Shown here: in pieces, positions 43,520 to 53,383 of the stretch
Numbering within the stretch: the stretch's first letter is position 1
Layout of the letters: the number at the start of each line of letters is the position of its first letter
NCBI GenBank assembly: GCA_958447915.1
Contig: CAUDCB010000001.1
Location: 1 to 64,000 of the forward strand
Direction: 5' to 3'
DNA from: an uncultured Collinsella sp.
GTDB taxonomy: Bacteria > Actinomycetota > Coriobacteriia > Coriobacteriales > Coriobacteriaceae
DNA: 64,000 nucleotides
Position numbers and translations under genes: made by a program
The notes under the pieces: generated by a model
Told to the model about the DNA's origin: nothing
The model's database searches: none
What the model saw: the letters and a program-made list of their open reading frames with translations, nothing else

Positions 43520-45223
43520 ATGAGCAATCCCTCGAACCGCGCTTCGATGCGCGGGCAACTCACGCTGCGCGGCGTCGTCATCGGCGTCCTTGGCTGCGTG
43601 ATCATCACGGCAAGCTCGGCCTACACGGCCCTCAAGATGGGTGCACTCCCCTGGCCGATTATTTTCGCTGCCGTCATCTCGCTGTTCTTCCTGAAGCTCA
43701 TGGGCAACGCCAGCCTCAACGAGGCCAACGTCACCCACACCATCATGTCCGCGGGCGCCATGGTCGCCGGCGGCCTGGCGTTTACCATCCCGGGCGCCTG
43801 GATGCTGGGCTATGCCGACCAGATCAGCTGGCTCGACATGTTTATCGTGGCACTCGCCGGCACCATCTTGGGCCTGCTGGCAACGGCGCTCATCCACCGC
43901 CACTTTATCGTGGACGCCGCGCTGGAGTTTCCCACCGGCAATGCCGCAGCTCAGACACTGCGCGCCACCGAGGCCGGCGGCAAGACCGGCAAGCAGCTCT
44001 TTGGCTCCATGGCCATCGCAGGCATCTACAGCGTGCTTCGCGACGCTCTGGGCGTGGTGCCCAGCATGCTGTGCACGCTCAATATCCCCGGCGTGACCTT
44101 TGCCATCTATAACTCGCCCATGCTGCTCTCCATCGGCTTTTTGGTTGGCTTCGCCCCGGTTGCCTTCTGGTTTGCCGGCGCGCTGCTAGGTAACTTTGGC
44201 ATCATCGTGGGCGGCACCGCTGCCGGTCTATTCGGCGTTGTGACTGCGCAGGGCATCGTCAAATCGCTCGGCATGGGCCTCATGATGGGCTTTGGCGTCG
44301 CCGTCGTCCTCAAGGACATCCTGCCGCAGGTCGCCGGCATCGCCCGCGGCCTCGCCGCCGACAGCTCCAGCGACACCGACGAGCAGTCGCTCATCTCGGG
44401 CTCGCTTAAGCTCGACGCCGGCATCATCGGCCTGGGTACTGCCGCCATCGCCGTGATCGTCGCCATCGCGCTCGACCTTGGCCCCGTCCCGGCCGTCATC
44501 GTCACGCTGTTCACCTTTGTCACCACCATCATGAGCGCGCAGAGCTGCGGCCAGACGGGCATCGACCCCATGGAGATCTTCGGCCTCATCGTCATGCTCA
44601 TCGTGGCTGCCTTCGCACAGATCGCCCAGGTCAAGCTGTTCTTTATCGCCGGCATCGTGGCCGTGGCATGCGGCCTTGCGGGCGACGTCATGAACGACTT
44701 TAAGGCCGGCGCCGTGCTGGGTACCAACCCGCGTGCGCAGTGGATCGGCCAGGCCATCGGCGGCATCGTGGGCGCCCTGGTCGCCGCTGCCGTCATGGTC
44801 GCGCTCGTCACCGCCTATGGTCCGGATGCTTTCGGCCCCGACAAGAGCTTTGTGGCCGCGCAGGCAAGCGTCGTCGCCACCATGGTCTCGGGCATCCCGA
44901 GCGTGCCGTGGTTCGCAGGCGGCTTTATCGCCGGCATCGTCATGTACTGGCTCGGCATTCCGGCCATGATGATCGGCCTAGGCGTGTACCTACCGTTCTA
45001 CATGTCGCTCACGGCCTTCTTGGGCTCCTGCGTCAAGCTCGCCTACGACAAGTGGGCCGCACGCCGCGACGCCGCTGCCGGTCTATCGGACGAGGAGAAG
45101 GCCTCCAAGGATGCCGCCTTCCAGGAGCAGGGCCTGGTCGTCGCCAGCGGCCTGCTCGGCGGCGAGTCCATCGTCGGCGTTATCCTGGCGTTTGTCTCTG
45201 TTGGCCTGAGCCTGCTAGGGTAG
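43520..45223 (+). CDS. OPT family oligopeptide/metal-chelate transporter
   Basis: A 567-residue membrane protein of the OPT family, which imports peptides or metal chelates by cation symport. Hydrophobic segments number about 14-16. Typical are TLRGVVIGVLGCVIITASSA at the start, ANVTHTIMSAGAMVAGGL, and ALEFPTGNAAAQTLRATEAGG, the conserved loop of bacterial members. Substrate not inferable. The ATG at 43520 follows AAAGGAG. It is monocistronic, with a terminator directly behind. Confidence 0.87.
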   Translation: MSNPSNRASMRGQLTLRGVVIGVLGCVIITASSAYTALKMGALPWPIIFAAVISLFFLKLMGNASLNEANVTHTIMSAGAMVAGGLAFTIPGAWMLGYADQISWLDMFIVALAGTILGLLATALIHRHFIVDAALEFPTGNAAAQTLRATEAGGKTGKQLFGSMAIAGIYSVLRDALGVVPSMLCTLNIPGVTFAIYNSPMLLSIGFLVGFAPVAFWFAGALLGNFGIIVGGTAAGLFGVVTAQGIVKSLGMGLMMGFGVAVVLKDILPQVAGIARGLAADSSSDTDEQSLISGSLKLDAGIIGLGTAAIAVIVAIALDLGPVPAVIVTLFTFVTTIMSAQSCGQTGIDPMEIFGLIVMLIVAAFAQIAQVKLFFIAGIVAVACGLAGDVMNDFKAGAVLGTNPRAQWIGQAIGGIVGALVAAAVMVALVTAYGPDAFGPDKSFVAAQASVVATMVSGIPSVPWFAGGFIAGIVMYWLGIPAMMIGLGVYLPFYMSLTAFLGSCVKLAYDKWAARRDAAAGLSDEEKASKDAAFQEQGLVVASGLLGGESIVGVILAFVSVGLSLLG

Positions 45224-45248
45224 GCTGAACAACAACGCACCAGCGCAG

Positions 45249-45287
45249 AGCGCGGGGTCGGAATCAAACCGGCCCCGCGCTTTTTTG
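45249..45287 (+). terminator. Terminator of the OPT transporter gene
   Basis: AGCGCGGGGTCGG pairs with CCGGCCCCGCGCT around a 7-base loop, running into TTTTTTG. Confidence 0.92.
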
Positions 45288-45438
45288 TCTATTTGACTCT
45301 TATGATCCTCACGGCGTTTTAGCCATGTCGATTGTCCTGACTTCCAGGTCAACAAACCTTGTCCGACACCTCGCCTAACGCGGTGTAGAGTAAAGACGAC
45401 AGACGCAAGAAGCGGCTCAGAAGCTAAACGAGGTAAGC

Positions 45439-46578
45439 ATGGAACTCGACAAACAACAGATCAAGCGGCTGCGCGAGCGTCATCATCGTCGTCACGGTAT
45501 ACGCCCTGCACACAGCGAGGCCATGGAGAATGCCACCCGTTTCCTTAAGCAGGCGTTCAACATACGCGAGGGACGCGCGCCCTATCACGTGATTCGCAAG
45601 CGCTTTGTAAACGGGGCGCGCCTGACTGGCTCACACTTATGCATCCTGATCATTGCCATGTTGATCGCGAGCATCGGCCTCGATATCGACTCGGATATCG
45701 CCATTGTAGGTGCCATGCTCATCTGCCCGCTCATGGGCTCGGTCCTTGCCATGGCATACGGCATTGCCACGCTCGACCGCGAGATTGCCGTCGAGGCAAT
45801 TGCCGGCCTCGCGCTGCAGATGGTCTTTTGTCTAATCACGTCCACGCTGTACTTTAAGCTCTCGCCCCTTGGCACCACCACGGCCGCCATCATCGACAAC
45901 TCGACACCGACTGTGTGGGACCTTGCCGTCGCGCTCGCGGGCGGCTTTGCGGGCGGACTGGGCAACTCGCGCGACCAGGAACCCGCCACGCTCATCGCCG
46001 GCGTGGCCGTGGCGACCGCGCTCATGCCGCCCCTGTGCGCGGCGGGCTATGGCATCGCCATCGCAAGCGGGTCGCTGTTTCTTTCAGCCCTCTACGAGTT
46101 TGGCGTCAACGTGGTCTTTATCGCACTGGCTGCCGAAGCCGTGCTGCTTCTTTTGCGCGTGCCGCTCAAGCGCGACCTCAACGGCGACGGCATTGTGACC
46201 GCCGAGGAAAACGCCGAGGTCGATGAGCTGTCACACAAGGTGCGCCGCCGCATCATCGTGGGCACGGTGATCTTTGCCATCCCCTGCATCGTTATGACGG
46301 CGGGGTCTATTGGCGCGGCGCAGGCCGGCGTGCAGGACGGTTACGGCGTCACCGAAACCACGCGCGAGCTTGCCGCGGTGCTGCCGGGCTTTAAGGATTA
46401 CACCGTTGCCGTCGAGACCTCGGCCACCGAAGACGAGGAGGAGGGCCTTGTCGAGCGCGAGGTTGTCGCCCATGTGACGACAAGCGAGGCGCTTGGGGCA
46501 CACGACCGCCGTGTAGCCCGCAAGCTCATCGACCTCAATGTGCCCGAGCTCGATCGCGTGGAGTTTGATGTGCAGTAA
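45439..46578 (+). CDS. DUF389 membrane protein
   Basis: A 379-residue protein of the DUF389 family (TIGR00341 type). The N-terminal cytoplasmic segment is basic; about six helices follow: CILIIAMLIASIGLDIDS, IVGAMLICPLMGSVLAMAYG, LALQMVFCLI, AGVAVATALMPPLCAAGYG, and others. The C-terminal 110 residues are a soluble domain with conserved VAHVTTSEALG. The function is unknown; a transport role has been suggested. The ATG at 45439 follows AACGAGGTAAGC. It ends in a strong terminator. Confidence 0.85.
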   Translation: MELDKQQIKRLRERHHRRHGIRPAHSEAMENATRFLKQAFNIREGRAPYHVIRKRFVNGARLTGSHLCILIIAMLIASIGLDIDSDIAIVGAMLICPLMGSVLAMAYGIATLDREIAVEAIAGLALQMVFCLITSTLYFKLSPLGTTTAAIIDNSTPTVWDLAVALAGGFAGGLGNSRDQEPATLIAGVAVATALMPPLCAAGYGIAIASGSLFLSALYEFGVNVVFIALAAEAVLLLLRVPLKRDLNGDGIVTAEENAEVDELSHKVRRRIIVGTVIFAIPCIVMTAGSIGAAQAGVQDGYGVTETTRELAAVLPGFKDYTVAVETSATEDEEEGLVEREVVAHVTTSEALGAHDRRVARKLIDLNVPELDRVEFDVQ

Positions 46579-46650
46579 TACGCGACGTGGGACGGATGCG
46601 CGCAGCCGCGAGTCACGACATGGCGCAGACGTGACGCGGGCCACGAGCAA

Positions 46651-46681
46651 ATAGCGGGGCGCGGTCCATGGCCGCGCCCCG
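46651..46681. terminator. Bidirectional terminator between convergent genes
   Basis: GCGGGGCGCGG and CCGCGCCCCGC pair perfectly around TCCATGG. It stands between the DUF389 gene (plus) and the gene at 46704 (minus). Confidence 0.7.
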
Positions 46682-46703
46682 CTCGCTGATTTATTGCCGT
46701 GAA

Positions 46704-47153
46704 TCAGCTGTCCGTATCGACATCGCCAGACTCCACTGTAAACGCCGGACCGGTACTCACCAGATAAAAACGGGTCACCCTGGTATCTCTAAATAGGTAG
46801 AGCAAGCCCTGATCGCGTCGGCGCGAAATATACGCCACGTGGACCGTACTGAATTCTTCGCCGTTTTCCTTCTTTAATATCAGGATGTTGGGGTCATCCG
46901 TACGCTTAAACTGCCCGTCTGTGCAGATTCCGTCTTGGTCGACCAGCTGCCATCGACAGTTGTCCTCCTCAAGAAAAGCCAGGGTTTCCCGACTTGTTTC
47001 GTCATCCCGATAGTAACCGTCAATGGCAAAGCCTTCGGAAGCACATTCCTGCATATAGGATGTTTCTCGACTTATAGCGAACTGCCCTATAGCGCCCAGG
47101 AGCACAGCCAGGCAAACCACTGCAAGGGTTATCGAGATAGTACCGCGGCCCAT
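46704..47153 (-). CDS. Orphan membrane-anchored protein, unknown
   Basis: A 149-residue protein I do not recognise. An N-terminal helix (ISITLAVVCLAVLLGAIGQF) is followed by a soluble domain that would face outward, with two pairs of spaced cysteines and a beta-rich pattern. The third base of codons is often A or T, and the region is less GC-rich than its neighbours. The ATG at 47153 has only a weak ribosome site (GGCTGGTT), lowering confidence. The 269 bases upstream have no gene and are also AT-rich. Recent acquisition is plausible. Confidence 0.5.
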   Translation of the reverse strand: MGRGTISITLAVVCLAVLLGAIGQFAISRETSYMQECASEGFAIDGYYRDDETSRETLAFLEEDNCRWQLVDQDGICTDGQFKRTDDPNILILKKENGEEFSTVHVAYISRRRDQGLLYLFRDTRVTRFYLVSTGPAFTVESGDVDTDS

Positions 47154-47423
47154 ATTAACCAGCCCGATACTTGTTTAACGGAGCACGAAACATACTTGGT
47201 ACCTCCGATATCATGGCGAATGTCACCTACGGCCTGTCGGCAATCATATGTTTCCAACATCAAACCATATGGCAACCACTCGCGAGAGGAGTATCGGCGA
47301 ACGGTGCATTTTTGCGTTCTATTGGGCAAACGTCAACGCGCGCTACAGCTCTTGCTCGACCTATTCAGATCTTGTCGCATACTACCGTAGATCCTCAACG
47401 CTTCCGCCCCCAAGAGATCATTT

Positions 47424-48383
47424 TTAATACGTAAAGAAGCCCTCGCCCGAGCTTTCGCCCAGCTTACCTTCGTCGAGCATTTTCTTGAGGACGGAGGCCA
47501 TGGCCTTAAAGTTGTAGGGCATCATCATCTTTTTGAGCAGCGGGCTCACCAAGCCCGGGACCTTTTGGTACTGCATGACGATGTTGTACGCCGTCTGGAT
47601 GCCCACGGTGTCGAACACGCGGAACGGCCCCTTGGGAGCGCCGGTGCCGCGCGTCCACGCGAGGTCGATGCTCTTGGGGTCACTCACGCCCGAGACATAC
47701 AGGTCAAGGCCCGAAAGCAGCCACGGCACCAGCATGGAATTGAGCAGGTAGCCGTTCTTTTCCTTGTTGACGGGCAGGGCAAGCATACGGATATCGTTGG
47801 CAAAGTCGACGAGCTCGTCGAAGTAGCGCTTGTCGGTTTGGTCCTGTGCCATGACCTCGGTCATGTTGTTCTTCCAGATGGAGTTGGCAAAGTGCAGCGA
47901 CAAGTACTTCTCGGGACGGCCGGTGTACTTGGCAAAGGTGCTCGGCAGCAGCGTGGAGGAGTTGGTCACGACGACGGTCTTTTGCGGGAGTACCGGGGCG
48001 AGCTTCTTGTAGAAGTCAATCTTTGCCTGGGCGTCCTCGGCCATAGATTCGATGACCAGGTCAGCGTCGGCCACGGCCTTGGCAAGATCGAGCTCCAGCT
48101 TGAGTGTGGAGTAGGCACGCTCGACGGCGGCGAGCGCCGCTTCCTTGTCGAAGGGCTGGGTGCCATCGGCGATACCGGCGCACCACTCGCCCGTACCGTC
48201 CGCCATGCCCTCGATTGCCGCGATGTACTCCTTGCGCACGTGATCGATCTTGGGCTGGGTGCGGCCGATGCTGCCCTCGCTGCGCAGCCATATCGTTACA
48301 TCAAAGCCGCAGTAGGCAGCCTGAAAGGCAATCTGGCTTCCCAACACGCCGCCGCCGGCAACACAAACGGTCTTGTAGCTCAT
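47424..48383 (-). CDS. 3-hydroxyacyl-CoA dehydrogenase family protein
   Basis: An NAD-dependent dehydrogenase, probably acting on 3-hydroxybutyryl-CoA or a related acyl-CoA. The 319 residues start with the dinucleotide fold VCVAGGGVLGSQIA. DLVIESMAEDAQAKIDFYKK carries the usual loop, then the catalytic His in SLHFANSIWKN and Glu/Asn positions in VNKEKNGYLLNSMLVPWL. It is longer than the usual ~285 because of an insert after the nucleotide fold. It is next to the activator of hydroxyacyl-CoA dehydratase, so a joint acyl-CoA pathway is plausible but a terminator separates them. Confidence 0.88.
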   Translation of the reverse strand: MSYKTVCVAGGGVLGSQIAFQAAYCGFDVTIWLRSEGSIGRTQPKIDHVRKEYIAAIEGMADGTGEWCAGIADGTQPFDKEAALAAVERAYSTLKLELDLAKAVADADLVIESMAEDAQAKIDFYKKLAPVLPQKTVVVTNSSTLLPSTFAKYTGRPEKYLSLHFANSIWKNNMTEVMAQDQTDKRYFDELVDFANDIRMLALPVNKEKNGYLLNSMLVPWLLSGLDLYVSGVSDPKSIDLAWTRGTGAPKGPFRVFDTVGIQTAYNIVMQYQKVPGLVSPLLKKMMMPYNFKAMASVLKKMLDEGKLGESSGEGFFTY

Positions 48384-48527
48384 GGAACGGTCCTCTCTTA
48401 CGTAATTCCATAGATGTGTATTTATTCAACCGTAAGGATGACGCGCGTTGGGGGTGGGTTCTATAAACGGGCGGTATTTCGCGGCAAACGGCTACATATG
48501 TTCATTATCTCAGGGTTCCATGTCCAG

Positions 48528-48562
48528 AAAAATCGGGTGGTAGCCGGTATGGCTACCACCCG
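48528..48562 (-). terminator. Terminator after the 1592-aa activator gene
   Basis: On the minus strand CGGGTGGTAGCC pairs with GGCTACCACCCG around ATACC, followed by ATTTTTC. It lies 32 bases past the stop. Confidence 0.88.
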
Positions 48563-48593
48563 TTTGTCTCATATCTAGCCCAAAGCAGGCCAG

Positions 48594-51500
48594 TTATTTC
48601 TTAATGCCGCGTCCCAGGCGCTCGGCGACCGACGCCACGGCCTCCTCGCTGGCCGGCCCGCAGCTCACGCAGCCGTCATGGGCACGCATCTGACCGGTGA
48701 CCTCGTCCATCGCGAGCGGCGCCACCTTCTCGAGCTTAAAGCCCTTGCCGGCGCGCATGTTCTCCTTGGCCACGCTAATCATGAGCTTGATGCGGTTGAG
48801 CTGGTTGACCTCGGACGCACCGGGGTCGTAGTCCACCGCGACGATGTTGCTCTCGGGATGCTGGCGGCGCAGCTCCTTGATCACGGCCTTGCCCACCACG
48901 TGGTTAGGCAGGCACGCGAAGGGCTGCGTGCAGATGATGTTGGGCGCACCGTGATCGATCAGGTCGAGCATCTCGGCCGTGAGCAGCCAGCCCTCGCCCA
49001 TGTTGTTGCACACCGAAAGCACCGTACGGGCCTTGTCGGCCATGGTACCGATGCGCTCGGGCGCCTCAAAGCGTCGGGACTTTTCGAGCATCTCCTCCAC
49101 CGGCGTACGCATCCAGTCCACGAGCTTGATGAGCGCCTGCATACCAGCGCGCGTGGTAGCAGAGCTTCCCAGCTCGTCCTTCTGCAGCTCGGCATTACTC
49201 ATGGAGTACAGGAAGAAGTCGAGCAGGCCCGGCACCACGGCCTCGCAGCCCTCGCGCTCGATGACATCTACCACGTGGTTGTTGGCTGTGGGGTGGAACT
49301 TGACCAAGATCTCGCCGACCACGCCCACGCGCGGCTTGGTGCCCTCGCCCACGAGCGGCATGGTGTCGAACGCGCGGATGGCCTCGCGGCACAGCTTGGT
49401 GTAGTTGTGGCGGTTGAACTTGGGCGCCAGCTTGCGAGCGCGCGCCATGTACTCTTCATAGAGCGTGTTGGCGGCACCAGGCGTGGCCTCGTACGGGCGG
49501 CAGCGGTAGAGCATCTGCATCATCACGTCGCCAAAGAGCACCGCGTAGACTGCCTGCTTAAGCAGCGCCGGCGTCAGCTTAAAGCCGGGGTTGTCCTCGC
49601 CCAGCGCCACGGCCGAAAGCGAGATCACGGGGATCTCGGGGTGGCCGCTCTCGCGCAGGGCCTTGCGGATGAGCGCGATGTAGTTGGTGGCACGGCAGCC
49701 GCCGCCGGTCTGGCTGATGACCACGGCGGTCTTGGACAGGTCGTACCGACCGCTCTCGATGGCCTCCATAATCTGGCCCGTCACCAGAATCGACGGGTAG
49801 CAAATGTCATTGTTCACATAGCGCAGGCCAGCCTCGACGGCATCGTGGTCGGTCGAGGGCAGCAGCTTCAAGTTGTAGCCGGCACCGCGGAACACCTCTT
49901 TGACCAGGTCGAAGTGGATCGGCGCCATCTGCGGGCACAGGATGGTGTAGCCCTCGTCGCGCATCTGCTCGGTAAAGGGCACCTTGGGCCACGCGGTCGA
50001 AGCACTCTCGCGCTGCGCCTCAAACGTGTACTTGCGGCTCGCGAACGCGGGGGCATCCGTGGAGGGAGCCACCGGCGCAGCATCGCCCTGCTCGTAGGCC
50101 TCGCCCGCGGCCGTGGCCTCGGCCAGGCGCTCGGCCTCCTGGTCCTTGAGCGCAGCCATGAGCGAGCGGATGCGGATGCGCGCGGCGCCCAGGTTGGACA
50201 CTTCGTCGATCTTGAGCACGGTGTAGATCTTGCCGCTGGCCTCCAGGATCTCCTGCACCTGGTCGGTAGTCAGGGCATCGAGACCGCAGCCGAAAGAGTT
50301 GAGCTGAATCAGGTCCAGGTCGTTGCGCATCGTCACAAAACGGGCGACGGCGTACAGGCGGCTGTGGTACATCCACTGGTCGACGACGCGAATCGGACGC
50401 TCGGGCTTCACCAGATGCGCGAGCGAATCCTCGGTAAAGACCGCAAAGCCAAAGCTCGAGATAAGCTCGGGCAGGGCATGGTTGATCTCGGGGTCGTTAT
50501 GGTAGGGACGGCCGGCGAGTACGATGCCGTGGCCGCCGTGGTCCTCGACCCACTTAAGGGCCTCCTCGCCCATGGTCTGGATATCCTCGTGGAAGCGCGC
50601 ATCGGCCTCAAAAGCAGCGTTGACAGCGGCATCGACCTCGGAGCGCGTGATTTTAGGACCGCGCACGCGGCCGCGACCAGCCTCGGCGTCGGCCACGCGG
50701 TCAACAGCGAGCACCTGATACAGGCGGCGCTTGAGCTCGGTCTTGTCGTGATAGGGCACAAACGGGTACAGGAACTCGATGTTCTGTTCGCGGATCTCGT
50801 CAATATTGAGCGCCAACGCCGTGGGGTAGCTCATGACGATGGGGCAGTTATAGCAGTTGCCGGCGGTCGGATCCTCCTTGCGCTCCCAGCGCACGCACGG
50901 CATCCAGATGAAGTCGACATCGCGGTCGATAAGGTTCATCACATGGCCGTGGCTCATCTTTGCCGGGTAGCACACGCTCTCGGACGGCATGGACTCGATG
51001 CCCGCCTGGTAGGTCTTTTTGCTCGACTGGTCGGACAGCTGCACGCTAAAGCCCAGGCGCGTAAAGAATGCATGCCAGAAGGGGTAGTTCTCGTACATGT
51101 TGAGCGCGCGCGGGATGCCGACGGTGCCGCGCGGGGCCTCGTCGGGGCTCAGCACCTCGCGGTTAAACAGCAGCTCGTTTTTCTTTTTGAAGAGGTTGGG
51201 GGCCTCGGTCTTTTGCTTTTTGTGGCCGGCGCCCTTCTCGCAGCGGTTGCCGGTAATGAAGCGCCTGCCGCCGCCAAAGTCGTTGACGGTAAGCTGGCAG
51301 TTGTTAGAGCAACGGCCGCAGCGGACATGCTTTTGCGTCACGGTGAGGTGTGCGATGTCCTCGGCCGAGAGGATGGTCGAGGTGCCGTCGGCACCGGCGC
51401 GATCGCGGGCGAGCAGGGCCGCACCGTAGGCGCCCATGCAGCCGGCGATGTCGGGACGCACGGCGTGCACGCCGGTGAGCTGCTCGAACGCACGCAGCGT

Positions 51501-53372
51501 GGCATCGGACATAAAGGTGCCGCCCTGAACGATCACCTGGCTGCCGATCTCCTTGGGGTCGCGCAGCTTAATGACCTTGAACAGGGCATTCTTGATGACG
51601 GAATAGGACAGACCGGCCGCGATGTCGCCCACCGTGGCGCCTTCCTTTTGCGCCTGCTTGACGCGCGAGTTCATAAAGACCGTGCAGCGGCTGCCCAGGT
51701 CGACCGGGGCCTTGGCATGAATGGCGGCATCGGCGAACGCGCGCACGTCCATGTTCATGGACACGGCGAAGCTCTCGATAAAGCTGCCGCAGCCCGACGA
51801 ACAGGCCTCGTTGAGCATGATGTGCTCGATAACGCCGTCCTTGACGCGCAGGCACTTCATGTCCTGGCCGCCGATGTCCAGGATGAACTCGACGCCGGGC
51901 AGGAACGCCTTGGCGCCGCGCAGGTGCGCAACGGTCTCGATCTCGCCGGAGTCGGCCTTGAGGGCCTCGATGAGCAGCGCCTCGCCGTAGCCCGTGGTGG
52001 TCACGTGTCCGATGGTGCAGCCGGCGGGGATGTGGTTGTAGAAATCGGCCATGATGACCTTGGCCGTGCCCAGGATGTCGCCATTGTTGTTGCCGTACCA
52101 GGTGTGCAGCAGCTGGCCGTCCTCGCCCACGAGCGCGGCCTTCATGGTGGTGGAGCCGGCGTCGATGCCGATGAACACGCGGCCGGTGTAGCCGTCGAGC
52201 TTGCCCTTGGGGACGACCTCGGTGTCGTGGCGGTTCTTGAACTCAGCAAAGTCCTCGTCGGTGGCAAAGAGCGGATCCAGGCGCTCGACCTCAGCACCTT
52301 GCGTGTCGCCCAAGCTGTCGATGGCCTCGATAAGCTGCGGGAACGTGCTGAGCTTGTTGGACTCGTGCGCCATGGCGGCGCCGCTCGCCACAAACAGGTG
52401 AGCGTTTTGGGGCACGATACGGTGTTCCTCGTCCAGGTTGAGCGTGAGGTAGAAGCGGTGGCGCAGCTCGGAGAGGTACTGCAGCGGGCCGCCCAGGAAG
52501 GCGACGTTGCCGCGGATGGGACGGCCGCACGCCAGGCCCGAGATGGTCTGGGTCACAACGGCTTGGAAGATGGAGGCGGCCACATCCTCGGGGCGGGCAC
52601 CCTCGTTGAGCAGCGGCTGCACGTCAGTCTTGGCAAAGACGCCGCAGCGGCTGGCGATGGGATAGATGGTGGTGGCGTTGGCCGCGAGCTCGTTGAGGCC
52701 GCTCGCGTCGGTGTGCAGCAGGGTTGCCATCTGATCGATGAACGCGCCCGTACCGCCGGCGCAGGTGCCGTTCATGCGCTGCTCGATGCCGTTATCAAAG
52801 TAGATGATCTTGGCGTCCTCGCCGCCCAGCTCGATGGCGACGTCGGTGGCCGGGATGAGGGTCTCGACGGCACGCTTGCTGGCGATGACTTCCTGGACAA
52901 ACTCCAGGTCGAGCCACTGGGACAGCAGCAGGCCGCCCGAACCGGTAATGGCGCAGGTCATTTGGGCCGTCGGCAGCACGGTCGCGGCACCCTCGAACAG
53001 GTCGCGGGCGCAAGCGCGGACGTCGGTGTGGTGGCGCTGGTACTTGGCGTAGACGATCTGGTTGTCGTCGTTGAGCACGGCGAGCTTGACGGTGGTGGAG
53101 CCCACGTCTATGCCCAGATGCAGGTTGCCGCGGGCGACCTCGGGGTTGAAGATCGCGCCTTCGGGGGCGTGGGCGGCGGCTACGGGCTCGGCGGCGGCGG
53201 GCTCGCTAGCAACGGACGTCTCCCCTGCCGTGTTCTTGGCATCGGCAACTGCCTCGGCAACCTTCTCGGCAGCAGCGGTCGCGGCCTTCTGCGCGGCGTC
53301 CACCACGGCGGGCGCGGCCTCGCGTGCGGCAGCGACCATGCGGTCCTTAATGCCCTCGACGAGTTTGCTCAT
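48594..53372 (-). CDS. Giant fused 2-hydroxyacyl-CoA dehydratase activator/reductase-like protein
   Basis: A 1592-residue protein with an Ala-rich helical head (1-70), two BadF/BadG-type ASKHA ATPase domains, and a long C-terminal half resembling DUF2229 and hydroxyacyl-CoA dehydratase D-component sequences. Domain 1 starts LHLGIDVGSTTVKLAVL at about 86; domain 2 starts IGIDAGSTTMKAALV at 401. Both keep the two cluster cysteines of the HgdC family (NGTCAGGTG and SRCGVF; NEACSSGCG and SRCTVF). CGRCSNNCQL at about 715 and the tail CVSCGP add more cysteines. In related systems the activator delivers an electron by ATP hydrolysis. The partner dehydratase was not identified. Confidence 0.85.
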   Translation of the reverse strand: MSKLVEGIKDRMVAAAREAAPAVVDAAQKAATAAAEKVAEAVADAKNTAGETSVASEPAAAEPVAAAHAPEGAIFNPEVARGNLHLGIDVGSTTVKLAVLNDDNQIVYAKYQRHHTDVRACARDLFEGAATVLPTAQMTCAITGSGGLLLSQWLDLEFVQEVIASKRAVETLIPATDVAIELGGEDAKIIYFDNGIEQRMNGTCAGGTGAFIDQMATLLHTDASGLNELAANATTIYPIASRCGVFAKTDVQPLLNEGARPEDVAASIFQAVVTQTISGLACGRPIRGNVAFLGGPLQYLSELRHRFYLTLNLDEEHRIVPQNAHLFVASGAAMAHESNKLSTFPQLIEAIDSLGDTQGAEVERLDPLFATDEDFAEFKNRHDTEVVPKGKLDGYTGRVFIGIDAGSTTMKAALVGEDGQLLHTWYGNNNGDILGTAKVIMADFYNHIPAGCTIGHVTTTGYGEALLIEALKADSGEIETVAHLRGAKAFLPGVEFILDIGGQDMKCLRVKDGVIEHIMLNEACSSGCGSFIESFAVSMNMDVRAFADAAIHAKAPVDLGSRCTVFMNSRVKQAQKEGATVGDIAAGLSYSVIKNALFKVIKLRDPKEIGSQVIVQGGTFMSDATLRAFEQLTGVHAVRPDIAGCMGAYGAALLARDRAGADGTSTILSAEDIAHLTVTQKHVRCGRCSNNCQLTVNDFGGGRRFITGNRCEKGAGHKKQKTEAPNLFKKKNELLFNREVLSPDEAPRGTVGIPRALNMYENYPFWHAFFTRLGFSVQLSDQSSKKTYQAGIESMPSESVCYPAKMSHGHVMNLIDRDVDFIWMPCVRWERKEDPTAGNCYNCPIVMSYPTALALNIDEIREQNIEFLYPFVPYHDKTELKRRLYQVLAVDRVADAEAGRGRVRGPKITRSEVDAAVNAAFEADARFHEDIQTMGEEALKWVEDHGGHGIVLAGRPYHNDPEINHALPELISSFGFAVFTEDSLAHLVKPERPIRVVDQWMYHSRLYAVARFVTMRNDLDLIQLNSFGCGLDALTTDQVQEILEASGKIYTVLKIDEVSNLGAARIRIRSLMAALKDQEAERLAEATAAGEAYEQGDAAPVAPSTDAPAFASRKYTFEAQRESASTAWPKVPFTEQMRDEGYTILCPQMAPIHFDLVKEVFRGAGYNLKLLPSTDHDAVEAGLRYVNNDICYPSILVTGQIMEAIESGRYDLSKTAVVISQTGGGCRATNYIALIRKALRESGHPEIPVISLSAVALGEDNPGFKLTPALLKQAVYAVLFGDVMMQMLYRCRPYEATPGAANTLYEEYMARARKLAPKFNRHNYTKLCREAIRAFDTMPLVGEGTKPRVGVVGEILVKFHPTANNHVVDVIEREGCEAVVPGLLDFFLYSMSNAELQKDELGSSATTRAGMQALIKLVDWMRTPVEEMLEKSRRFEAPERIGTMADKARTVLSVCNNMGEGWLLTAEMLDLIDHGAPNIICTQPFACLPNHVVGKAVIKELRRQHPESNIVAVDYDPGASEVNQLNRIKLMISVAKENMRAGKGFKLEKVAPLAMDEVTGQMRAHDGCVSCGPASEEAVASVAERLGRGIKK

Positions 53373-53383
53373 TGTCTCTCCTC

